Assembly (NCBI GenBank): GCA_033002965.1
Contig: JAURVB010003333.1
Coordinates: forward strand, 140,361 to 204,360
Origin: Piper betle
Lineage: Eukaryota > Streptophyta > Magnoliopsida > Piperales > Piperaceae
DNA length: 64,000 nucleotides
Reading direction: 5' to 3'
The position numbers and the translations under genes were made by a program. The notes beneath the pieces are model-generated. The model worked only from the letters and a program-made list of their open reading frames with translations. It made no database searches and was not told where the DNA came from. Shown here piece by piece: positions 1-9,804 of the stretch (positions are counted from its first letter, which is position 1; every line of letters begins with the position of its first letter).

Positions 1-340
1 TTCGACTCTTGTTTCATAATAAATTTTTAAGAATGACGCCACCGTTGCAAACCATTTCAATTCCATATTTTAGGGTTCCGTTTCACAGCAAACTTTGAAA
101 GTTAAATCCCTCAAGCCTTTCGCTTCTCTATAGATCCCACTCAACGGCATATATTTCACCGTAGTGGCCATAATCTCAACATCAAACTCAAGGAAGCAGT
201 TCAAATTATATATAACATCAAGGGCATAAGAAAACAAATTGAGATAAGCAAAAAGTTTCAGGTTTATCCTGTCCTTTCGACTGCGAATCAATAACAACAA
301 CAACAGCATCATCATTAGAAGAAACAAAGGGTACAAGCAC

Positions 341-490
341 CTTAAGACAAAGCCCACCAAGTTCTGAGCACAAAGAATAAACCTTCTCACCAGCTAGCTC
401 ATGCTGAGCTTCCCACATCGCCTCCTGCTTATCAACGCTCTTCACAAACCACACCCGGCCCTGACAAACCTGCCTCCCCCAACCACACCA
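341..490 (-). pseudogene. ABC1/UbiB-type (AarF-like) atypical kinase, N-terminal exon or fragment
   Basis: The minus strand reads an open stretch containing VWFVKSVDKQEAMW and KVYSLCSELGGLCLK. This resembles the segment of plant ABC1/UbiB proteins (At4g24810 type) just before the 'GKPDLAPAAWVKRLV' region, where Ala/Glu-Lys-Ile/Val-Tyr-x-x-Cys-x-x-Leu-Gly-Gly-x-x-Leu-Lys is typical. The coding match ends at AAG followed by GTGCTTG, a possible splice donor, and the rest would lie left of the window. The upstream edge (about 490) is uncertain: an AG acceptor exists but lacks a good pyrimidine tract. ABC1 kinases act in plastids or mitochondria on prenyl-lipid metabolism, but no catalytic residue is visible here. 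The next 340 bases show no second exon, so it may be either the start of a real gene or an isolated fragment. The family call rests on about 35 residues. Confidence 0.5.
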
Positions 491-561
491 AAATCATTCA
501 CATATGCATAACAAAACCACACAAATTTCATCCTATAATAACATCAGAGCTAAAATTACCT

Positions 562-1060
562 TGTAACCGATGTAGACGTCGGCAGCTCGCACCCAGAAAT
601 GCAGGGACCGCTACCTTGTAACTGATGATGGCTCCGGTCGGCCACAGCGGCAGCGGTGGTGGCGGCGAAGGTGTCCAGGAGGAAGATTACACTTTGGGAA
701 TGCCAGAGAACACAGGCTGCTGTCGGGGCGGAGGAGGACGGCAATGGATATGGGAAGGTGGTCGAAGATGATGGCTGTGGACGGCCACAGTGGTGGCAGC
801 CAGAAGAAGAAGGTGGCCCAGAGGAAGATTGCACTTCGGGGACGCCAGGGAACTCAGGTCACGGTCTAGGCGAAGGACAGCAATGGATCGGGGAAGGTGG
901 TCGGAGATGAAGGCTCTGGTCGGCCACAGCGACGGCGGCGACCAGAAGACGAAGGTGGCCGGGAGAGGAAGAGTTGCACTTTGTGAATGCCGGAGAAGTC
1001 AGGCCGCTGTCCTTGCGGCGGGGGAGGATGGGGGGACGGTGGTTGCCGGTTGGAGATGAA
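562..1060. repeat. GC-rich tandem repeat, about 140-bp unit, three copies plus partial
   Basis: Units beginning GATGATGG or GATGAAGG start at 624, 767, 905 and 1054, giving periods of 143, 138 and 149 bases. Each unit carries, in the same order, a CGGCCACAG block, a GGAAGATT or GGAAGAGT block followed by GCACTT, and a GGGAAGGTGGTCGGA-like block. A partial unit precedes 624. The open frames crossing it on both strands differ between units and match nothing I know, so I do not call them genes. Confidence 0.75.
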
Positions 1061-1179
1061 GGTAGCTGGACAGGGGAGGTGCAACACACTATAAGTAGAG
1101 GAGGACTAGCCGCCCAGCCGACCCAGCCGCCCGAAGAAGATGAAGCGATGCTTCGGTGGGGGAGAAAATGAATGCGAGA

Positions 1180-1300
1180 GTAGTTTAGTAAATAAATTTG
1201 ATTCGCTCCTGACTCGAGTCAATAATAATAAAATAAATCCCAAAAATACTAAATAAAATATAAGAAAATCTAATAAAATACTATACAATTAAATTGAATT
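1180..1300. repeat. Solitary member of the GACTCGAGTC/AATATTA dispersed motif family
   Basis: A segment with TAGTTTAGTAAATAAATTTG, GATTCGCTCCTGACTCGAG and a following AATA-rich tail matches motifs repeated many times inside the 34.3-36.6 kb palindrome and once near 28.5 kb. As in those copies, it comes directly after a GC-rich, purine-rich block ending in a GGGGGAGAA-like sequence. It looks like one end of a dispersed repeat family. Confidence 0.55.
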
Positions 1301-1980
1301 AAGCCAATTTAAATTTCTTGATATTTTTTAAAAATAACATAATTTTCTATGTTGATTTCTATTTTATGTATATTTGTTGGGTATTTATTTATTTTGGGTT
1401 TAATCTTATTTTATGTACAGTATTATAGTTATATTATCGAATCAAGTTCGAGTTATAACTGAGTTGAATCGAGTCGAACTGACCTTGCTCAAACTCGGCT
1501 CGTAAAATTTGAGTTTGAGTCGAGTTCGAGTTCAATCATTTAAATATCTAATTTTGAGTTGAGTTGAACAGAACCGAATGCTAAATACGCGTAAATTAGC
1601 TTACTCAACTATCAGCCTTCTTAGTAACACAGTAACTTCACCTAGTTTTCCCCATCCCATGAATGGTTTTAATCTTTTTACTACATATTGTTTTTCATTT
1701 CGTATATGAAATTTTACACTACGAACTGCATGCCTTCTACAGTAAAATAGTTAGATAACCTGACAAACAATAAGAACAGATCCATTCCACCCGATGACGA
1801 TCGTCCCTACCTATCTGAAAAAAATCATGATCTGCTCAAGAGAACCACTAGCCATGGGCCAAGAAGATCAGCACCCCTTTCTGGTGCCAAAAGCAACAGC
1901 GGCCATGACAGGATACTTTACCTTTCTCACGCACTTGGAGTCTTGTACTAACAATCCATGACCTGCCAACAGGGAGCTAA
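1301..1980. other. AT-rich intergenic DNA with a TCGAGTT-rich remnant
   Basis: I see no gene. At about 1440-1570 there is a run of GAGTTCGAGTCGAGTT-like words that resembles the interior of the hAT element at 52.3 kb, so it is probably an old fragment of such an element. Confidence 0.5.
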
Positions 1981-2372
1981 ACCTCCCGGCGGGGGAATCC
2001 AAAGGGGCCAATCAGAGGGCAAACAAATCCGTCTCCAACGCTTCCAACCATGATAAGCACACGCCACTTTTAGATTTTACCCCAAAGCAAGGGAGGGCCC
2101 TCGCCATGTATCTTCTTCAGGTCACGCTCCCATCCACGCAGCCATCGCACCACCATCGACCACAAACAAATGGCCCAAATCGCTCTCCCACCCCTCTCCA
2201 CACAAAATCCCCTCCAACTTATTAGACCCTCATGTGTAGCATTCCCAGAGGAATGAGAGTTGCCTACTTCCCACTGTAACAGAAAGCTGATACCAATTGG
2301 GAGGACCAAGAAGATTATAGAAGAGAAGTAGGAGATAGCGTGTGATTGGGAGAGAATAGAAGAGAGGAAGAG
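1980..2372 (+). promoter_or_regulatory. CHLH promoter and 5' leader
   Basis: The 390 bases before the CHLH start hold a CCAAT box (CCAATCAG, about 2008) and an I-box-type GATAAG (2052-2057), an element common in light-regulated plant promoters. A second CCAAT lies near 2296, and the stretch next to the start codon is purine-rich. I see no convincing TATA box, so the transcription start cannot be fixed. Confidence 0.4.
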
Positions 2373-5300
2373 ATGGCATCTTTGATGTCTTCCCCATTCA
2401 CCCTACATAGCTCAAGAACCGAGCCATCTTCCCATCTTACACAGAGGCACTTGCTGCTTCACTCTGTGCTGTTCAGGAAAGTGAGGGGCAACAGAGCTGC
2501 TTTGAGAGTCCGGTGTGCTGCGGTTGGCAATGGGTTGTTCACCCAGACCTCGCCGGAGGTCCGGCGAATCCAGCCGGAGGAGAACCCCAACCTGCCCCGA
2601 GTGAAGATAGTGTATGTGGTATTAGAGGCGCAGTACCAGTCCTCCCTCTCTGCCGCAGTCACAAGTCTGAACAAAGAAGCCAGCTATGCCCAGTTCGAAG
2701 TAGTTGGCTACTTGGTGGAGGAGCTCCGGGACCAATCTACCTACAAGACCTTCTGCAAGGACTTGGAGGACGCCAACATTTTCATTGGGTCGTTGATCTT
2801 TGTGGAGGAGCTCGCATTGAAGGTGAAGGAGGCTGTGGAGAAGGAGAGGGATAGGATGGATGCGGTGCTCGTCTTCCCTTCGATGCCAGAGGTGATGAGG
2901 CTCAACAAGTTGGGATCTTTCAGCATGTCCCAGCTCGGCCAGTCCAAGAGCCCCTTCTTCCAGCTCTTCAAGAAGAAGAAGCAATCTGCAGGCTTCGCCG
3001 ACAACATGTTGAAGCTGGTTCGAACTCTTCCCAAGGTGCTCAAGTATCTTCCAAGCGACAAGGCTCAAGATGCTCGCCTCTACATTCTTAGCCTGCAGTT
3101 TTGGCTTGGTGGGTCGCCGGAGAATTTACAGAACTTCGTGAAAATGATCTCCGGCTCTTACATACCAGCTCTCAAGGGGACCAAGATCGAGTACTCCGAC
3201 CCTGTTCTGTTCCTGGATAGTGGAATCTGGCACCCTCTCGCTCCCACCATGTACGACGACGTCAAGGAGTATCTCAACTGGTACGGCACCCGGCGTGATG
3301 CAAACGAGAAGCTCAAGAGCAAGGATGCACCGGTGATCGGTCTCATACTCCAAAGAAGCCATATAGTCACCGGTGACGAGAGTCACTATGTTGCTGTGAT
3401 CATGGAGTTGGAAGCTAGGGGAGCTAAGGTGATACCAATCTTTGCCGGCGGTCTGGATTTCTCCGGACCTGTTGAGAGGTTCCTGATCGATCCCATTAGC
3501 AAGAAGAAGTTTGTGAATGCGGTGGTGTCTCTGACGGGGTTTGCTCTCGTCGGAGGTCCGGCGAGGCAGGACCATCCAAGGGCCATTGAAGCATTGCGGA
3601 AGCTGGACGTGCCATACATTGTGGCCCTGCCGTTGGTGTTCCAGACGACGGAGGAGTGGTTGAACAGCACTCTTGGCTTGCACCCAATTCAGGTCGCTTT
3701 GCAGGTTGCTCTGCCGGAGCTTGATGGTGGGATGGAGCCCATTGTTTTCTCTGGAAGGGATGGGAGAACTGGTAAGCCGTATTTTCTTTCTTCCCATCTT
3801 GTTACCACACCAAAGTGCCTCGATCATAGTCATGTTTGATTAATTACAAAGGAATAGCTAGTAACTAGATTATTTTAGTTGGATGAAATTATTGTGTTTT
3901 GGTGAATAATTGTCCTGTAATGTTCAGGGAAATCACATGCGCTCCACAAGAGAGTGGAACAGCTTTGCACAAGAGCGGTGAAATGGGCAGAGCTTAAAAG
4001 GAAAACTAAGGTACTGCACATGGTCAAGCTTCTTTCTTAGCAAATTGCTTGTCTTGATTGCTGCTAACAGCATTTAAACAGAACCTCTAGAATCTTATGG
4101 TTAATACTAAATATTCGTACGTACCTTAGCATCTGCAAGAACTTTCCATTTCATATGCCAATTTAGAATTCAGACTGGCTTCAATCTCATATTACGAATA
4201 CTGAATTCTAACCTGTTGCTTATGCGCATCTTGCTACACAGGAGGAGAAGAGGGTGGCCATTACGGTCTTTAGTTTCCCACCGGACAAGGGAAATGTGGG
4301 CACAGCTGCCTACCTCAACGTCTTTGCCTCCATCTACTCGGTTCTCAAAGACCTCAAGAGAGAAGGCTACAACGTCGATGGCCTCCCCGACACCGCCGAA
4401 GCACTCAGTGAAGATGTCATCCACGACAAGGAAGCACAATTCAACAGCCCCAACCTCAACATTGCTTACAAGATGAACGTCAGAGAGTACCAAAGCCTAA
4501 CACCCTACGCCTCTGCTCTGGAAGAGAACTGGGGCAAACCACCCGGCAACCTCAACTCCGACGGTGAGCACCTGCTGGTTTACGGCAAGCAATACGGCAA
4601 TGTGTTCATCGGAGTCCAACCAACGTTTGGGTACGAAGGCGACCCGATGCGTCTCCTGTTCTCCAAGTCGGCCAGCCCCCACCATGGCTTTGCTGCTTAC
4701 TACTCATATGTGGAGAAGATCTTCAAAGCCGATGCTGTTCTCCACTTTGGGACTCATGGGTCTTTGGAATTCATGCCCGGTAAGCAAGTTGGTATGAGTG
4801 ATGCTTGCTACCCAGACAGTTTGATTGGGAACATTCCCAACATCTACTACTACGCAGCTAACAACCCATCAGAGGCCACAGTAGCCAAGCGCCGGAGCTA
4901 TGCCAACACCATTAGCTATCTCACCCCTCCGGCAGAGAATGCCGGATTATACAAGGGTTTGAAGCAATTGAGCGAGCTCATATCTTCTTACCAGTCACTC
5001 AAGGATACTGGGCGAGGACCTCAGATTGTGAGCTCCATTATAAGCACTGCCAAGCAATGCAATCTCGACAAGGATGTGCCCCTACCAGAGGAAGGAGTGG
5101 AGCTTTCCACCAAAGAGCGAGACCTTGTAGTTGGCAAGGTATACTCCAAGATCATGGAGATCGAGTCTCGATTGCTGCCTTGTGGGCTGCATGTGATTGG
5201 AGAGCCACCGTCGGCAATGGAGGCGGTGGCGACATTGGTTAATATCGCTGCCCTCGACCGCCCCGAGGACGGCATCTACTCTTTGCCGGGGATATTTGCC

Positions 5301-7004
5301 TCCACAGTGGGGAGGGAGATTGAAGACGTCTACAGAGGCAACGACGCGGGCATCCTGGACGACGTTGAGCTTCTCCGACAGATCACAGAGGCATCCCGGG
5401 GAGCCATCTCGTCCTTCGTGAAGAAGACGACCAACAAGAAAGGTCAGGTGGTGGACGTCGCGGACAAGCTACCCTCCATTCTTGGATTCGGATTGGCAGA
5501 GCCATGGATGCGGTACCTCTCCACCACCAAGTTCTACCGAGCAGACAGGGACAAGCTACGCGCATTGTTTATGTTCCTAGGCGACTGTTTGAAGCTAGTA
5601 GTAATGGACAACGAATTGGGGAGCTTAAAACAGGCGTTTGAGGGCAGCTATGTCGAGCCCGGCCCCGGTGGCGATCCCATTCGTAACCCTAAGGTCTTAC
5701 CCACCGGAAAGAACATCCACGCCCTCGACCCACAAGCCATTCCGACGGCGGCGGCAATGCAGAGCGCGAAGGCGGTCGTGGACCGTCTATTGGAGCGACA
5801 AAAGGTCGACAACGGCGGCGAGTACCCGGAGACGGTGGCTCTAGTGCTATGGGGTACTGACAACATCAAGACATACGGCGAATCACTAGCTCAAGTGCTG
5901 TGGATGATCGGCGTCCGGCCGGTGGCCGACACCTTCGGCCGCGTCAACCGTGTCGAGCCCGTCAGCCTCGAAGAGCTCGGCCGGCCGAGAGTCGACGTCG
6001 TCGTCAATTGCTCCGGCGTGTTCCGAGACCTCTTCATCAACCAGGTAAGCCGCATTGATTAACGATTTTACCGCACAAGCTTTTCGTCAGGGTAAGACTA
6101 CAGCTATTTACATTTAACAAACCATGAACACTGTATGGTGTGCGACGCAGATGAACCTGCTGGACAGGGCGGTGAAGATGGTGGCGGAGCTGGACGAGCC
6201 GGTGGAGGTGAACTACGTGAGGAAGCACGCAGTAGAGCAGGCGGCGGAGCTGGGCGTGCCGGTCAGGGAGGCGGCCTCGCGGGTCTTCTCCAACGCCTCC
6301 GGCTCCTACTCCTCCAACGTCAACCTGGCGGTGGAGAACTCGTCCTGGAACGACGAGAAGCAGCTGCAGGACATGTACCTGAGCCGCAAGTCGTTCGCAT
6401 TCGACTGCGACGCCCCGGGCGCCGGCATGGCCGAGAAGCGCAGGGTGTTCGAGATGGCGCTGAGCACCGCCGATGCCACGTTCCAGAACCTGGACTCGTC
6501 GGAGATCTCTCTCACCGACGTGAGCCACTATTTTGACTCCGACCCGACTAATCTAGTTAAATCGCTGCGTAAGGACGGGAAGAAACCAAGCGCGTACATC
6601 GCTGACACGACGACGGCTAACGCGCAAGTGCGGACGCTGGCCGAGACGGTGCGCCTGGACGCCCGGACCAAGCTGCTCAACCCCAAGTGGTACGAGGGGA
6701 TGCTGTCCAGCGGGTACGAGGGGTGAGGGAGATCGAGAAGCGGCTGACCAACACGGTGGGGTGGAGCGCCACGTCCGGGCAGGTGGACAACTGGGTGTAC
6801 GAGGAGGCCAACGTCACCTTCATCAAGGACGAGGAGATGTTGAAGAGGTTGATGAGCACCAACCCCAACTCCTTTCGGAAGCTGGTGCAGACCTTCCTGG
6901 AGGCCAACGGACGGGGCTACTGGGAGACCTCGCCGGAGAATCTGGAGCGGCTCCGGGATCTGTACTCGGAGGTGGAGGACAAGATTGAGGGGATTGATCG
7001 GTAG
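2373..7004 (+). CDS. CHLH: Magnesium-chelatase subunit H (CHLH/GUN5), four exons, one frameshift
   Basis: CHLH is the large porphyrin-binding subunit of plastid Mg-chelatase. With CHLI and CHLD it inserts Mg2+ into protoporphyrin IX, the first step of the chlorophyll branch, and it also takes part in plastid-to-nucleus signalling. Exons are 2373-3771, 3928-4010, 4242-6044 and 6151-7004; all introns are GT-AG and the phases join correctly. The ATG at 2373 (purine at -3, G at +4) gives [11 protein letters not shown], as in other CHLH, followed by a Ser/Arg-rich transit peptide of about 45-50 residues. The DUF3479 domain runs from about residue 75 to 235, then the CobN/Mg-chelatase domain to near the end. 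Conserved blocks include [36 protein letters not shown] and the C-terminal [13 protein letters not shown]. Intended length is 1379 residues, close to the 1381 of Arabidopsis GUN5. A missing G at 6720-6723 puts a stop at 6724-6726, so as written translation ends after residue 1286. Identification is secure; whether the break is real is not. Confidence 0.97.
6720..6726 (+). other. One-base deletion and premature stop in CHLH exon 4
   Basis: After SSGYEG the reading frame meets TGA at 6724-6726. Shifting by one base at the G run (four Gs, where five are needed for Gly-Val) restores VREIEKRL and a further 90 or so well-conserved residues to the normal stop at 7002-7004. No other defect is visible in the gene. 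A homopolymer sequencing error is the simplest explanation; a real null or truncated allele is the alternative. Confidence 0.9.
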
Positions 7005-7183
7005 CGGGTTCTCCTTTCGGGACGATCATAATTGTACTCAAAATTGTCTCTGGTGTGCTTGTCTTCGCTTTTGGTTGTGAATTTCTCACCTAGGTCTGTA
7101 CAATGATTCCCCCTGCTTCCCCCAACGTGGCCGAGAAGTTATTTCGCGGGGAAAAGTTAAAATGTGTGGCCAAGAATTTGTAA

Positions 7184-7189
7184 AATAAA
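7184..7189 (+). terminator. Poly(A) signal of CHLH
   Basis: AATAAA lies 180 bases after the CHLH stop, within a T- and A-rich 3' region. It is a plausible but unproven polyadenylation signal. Confidence 0.45.
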
Positions 7190-7370
7190 AGAATATATAT
7201 ATATATACACACACAAACTATTAAGTATGAGAGTGGGCCATTTGTAGCGTATTAATAAGGATAAATCAATAACCAAGCTTAAAAAAAAGATTAATAATCA
7301 TTCACATATTTATATAATCAAGAGCCTCCTTGGGGGTATAAAGGGAGAGAAACTATTGTATTTAGAAAAA

Positions 7371-7496
7371 ATTTTAGCTCCTCCCAATAGCGACGCCGGT
7401 GGAGATGCCGTGCGTTTCCACTATCGATTCTCAAAATGATTGGCAGTGGAGACGCATAGCATCTCCACCGGCGTCATTCTCAGGCAGAGCTAAATG
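7371..7496. repeat. Long-stem hairpin (miRNA-like or small MITE-like inverted repeat)
   Basis: The arms GACGCCGGTGGAGATGC (7392-7408) and its exact complement (7459-7475) are perfect over 17 bases. Pairing continues inward (7409-7422 with 7445-7458, a few mismatches) to a loop at 7423-7444, and outward with TTTAGCTC-type ends (about 7372-7391 with 7476-7495). Total stem is about 50 bp. A TATAAAG box lies at 7337-7343, some 35 bases before the hairpin. It could be a small non-coding RNA gene or a terminal remnant of a transposon; no target duplication was found. Confidence 0.65.
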
Positions 7497-7633
7497 TAGC
7501 CCTTGTGTTTATATGACTAAATTTGAACCTAATACGTTTGTCAAGGTAGCCTCTTGGTCGTACCATTTGCACCACCCACACGCTCGCTATTATGGCCTTG
7601 ATTTATGAGTTGTTTGGATATATAGGGTTTGCA

Positions 7634-9804
7634 TGTTATTCTTAGATATATTCAATCTATAAAAAGGTAGTCGGTGCTATCCTAGTGGTGGAAACAACTT
7701 ATAACTTGTGATTGTATGTCACAGTTGCAGTAACAACCGAATATGGATGTTAGGAGGTTGTCGAAACGCTTAGGAGTGCTATTGGGTTCCCAAGAGTGGA
7801 ATTAAGCATTACCAAGATTTTAGATATTGGTTATAGCGAGGGATAGTGCTTGGTAACCTACAACAACTCATTGGGTTACAAGGAGTGTGTACCAAACATT
7901 GGCTAAGGTGCACCGAGCAAATTACATTCATCGGCTTCAAAATTAACCTCAAAATATTGAGTATAGGTTAAAAGTGTCGATCATGATTGAGTATTGCTAG
8001 TTGGAATTATTGAGCACACCTAGGACTGTGATCGATCATGTCAAGAAGTGGGTATCGGTAGCTGCGCATGAACTTAGGAGTACCAAGAGTAGTGACCGAG
8101 TGTTACTAGGAGTTCTAGACAAGTGGTAGGTGATGACCGAGAGCTAGAAAGTGGAGTTCTAGGATTTGGTCAAGGTTTCCTAATTGAATTAGGAATCCTA
8201 GTACAAGTAGGATTACCGGTAGCAATTGTGCATGTGATTTAGTTGGTGACTGTGGGATTTCTTGGTGAACTTAGACTTGGTCGAGACTTCAGGGAGGAGG
8301 CTTGAGGAGATCTTGAACGACTTAAAGAAGTGTTACAAGGACTTCAAGGTTGACTAGGAGAAGGAGCCGAGAGGGAGTCCCGAGATCAATAATCCAATTG
8401 GGAGTCGGATGATGGAGTTCAACTAGAAACGTGTGGAACAACATGGGAAGCGTGTTTCAGGTCAAGTTAGTCTTGGAGAGGATGTTACAAAGAGTTAGAC
8501 AAGGGGGTAGACTCTTTATTATTAGCCAATTTGTATTTTGCAATGAAGTAGGAAGCAATTCTTATAAATAGGTCAGAAGCTTCGACATATGGTCATCACG
8601 AGAGAGGTGATCAATCACAAGAGGAGGAGGATGTCTTTGAGGAGAGTTAGGAGAGTTCTCAATGTCTCCATTGTGAGAGAAGAAAGCTGTGTCAATGAAG
8701 AAGGAGGAAGTTGTCATGGTCAATCTCTTGAAATGGGGATTGAAACTTCAAACTTGGAGGGATCTTCGGAGCTTGATCAATGTATTGTTGTACGTGCCTT
8801 TGCTAATGATTTTGATTTATGTTTGATTGAGTTAATTCATGCATAAGTTGTTCTCATTGTGGAGTTCGACTAGGATGTGTAGTTGTGAGGATTGTTTATT
8901 AGAGGGGTGATCTGGGTGAGTCCCTTTGTGAACGAGTAACATTGAGACAAGGCCTAATGGCGTTGTCCACAAAATCAAACAAGTACTTGAGAGGATTCGA
9001 GTGCTTATATTCCTTATGTTTTTGTGTGTTAATATAAGTTTGGAATTGGTTCCCATAGATCTATGTGTTTGCTTGTTGTTTGTCGCAATTAGGCAAGAAA
9101 CTTTAGAACCGGGTCGTAGTTGAAGTTTACTATGTGAATGGTTAAAAGGTTTGGTTACCAGGACAAGTAAGGGTAGAGGCCGACACAACCAAACACAAGG
9201 ATTGGTGTTTGGTATAGATTGGGTAGTGATTAGGAGGGTGGCTACTTGGTTCTTTGGACAACTTACCGGTAGGGAGTACAAATAAGTGAGAATACTCTAT
9301 CGGGTGTGCTTGTATGTGATTGAGCGTAAGTGATCGAGCAAGGTGCAAATAGTGGTATGAGATTGACCCTAATTGAAGTTTTATTTAGGTGCTAATTTCT
9401 TGATCGAGAGAGTGTGGTACTCGGGGTGCAAAGGTTGCAAAGGATATTAAGTAAGAGCAAACTACAGTAATCGATAGAGTTGATCATTAGTTATCAATAT
9501 TGGAATTAGTTGCCTATAGTGACGGGTAATTAGATATCAGTAGGGGGGTGATCGCTGTTGTTTGTAGTGGCAAGTGTTGTGACTTGAACGAGGAAATAGA
9601 TTTGGAGGATTTGTTGGTTTAAGTGATCGATTAGCCTCTAAATTATGATAGTGACCGAATATTAGGAGTAACGTTTGGAAGTTATTTTGAGAATTTATCC
9701 TCGATTGTATAATTTGTGAAAAATTGAGTGTTTTGAGGGTGAGAATATGCTGCATAGAAGAGGGTTTAAGAAAAAAATTTTACCATAGAATTGACCCTCT
9801 GACA
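7634..9804 (+). mobile_element. Family A solo LTR, oldest-looking copy
   Basis: It begins TGTTATTC and ends CCCTCTGACA. Its last 40 bases (a GAAAAAAATTTT block, then CCATAGA, then the CTGACA end) match the ends of the LTRs at 40896 and 63514. Interior landmarks shared in order with them include GGTGCTATCCTAGTGGTGGA near the start, a TATAAATAGG box (about 8565) and a GTTTGCTTGTTGTTTGTCG block. CG dinucleotides of the other copies are mostly TG or CA here, as expected of an old methylated insertion. No primer-binding site or coding region follows 9804, so it is a solo LTR. Target duplications are not clear (TTGCA before, CTTGC after). Open frames inside it are not genes. Confidence 0.7.
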
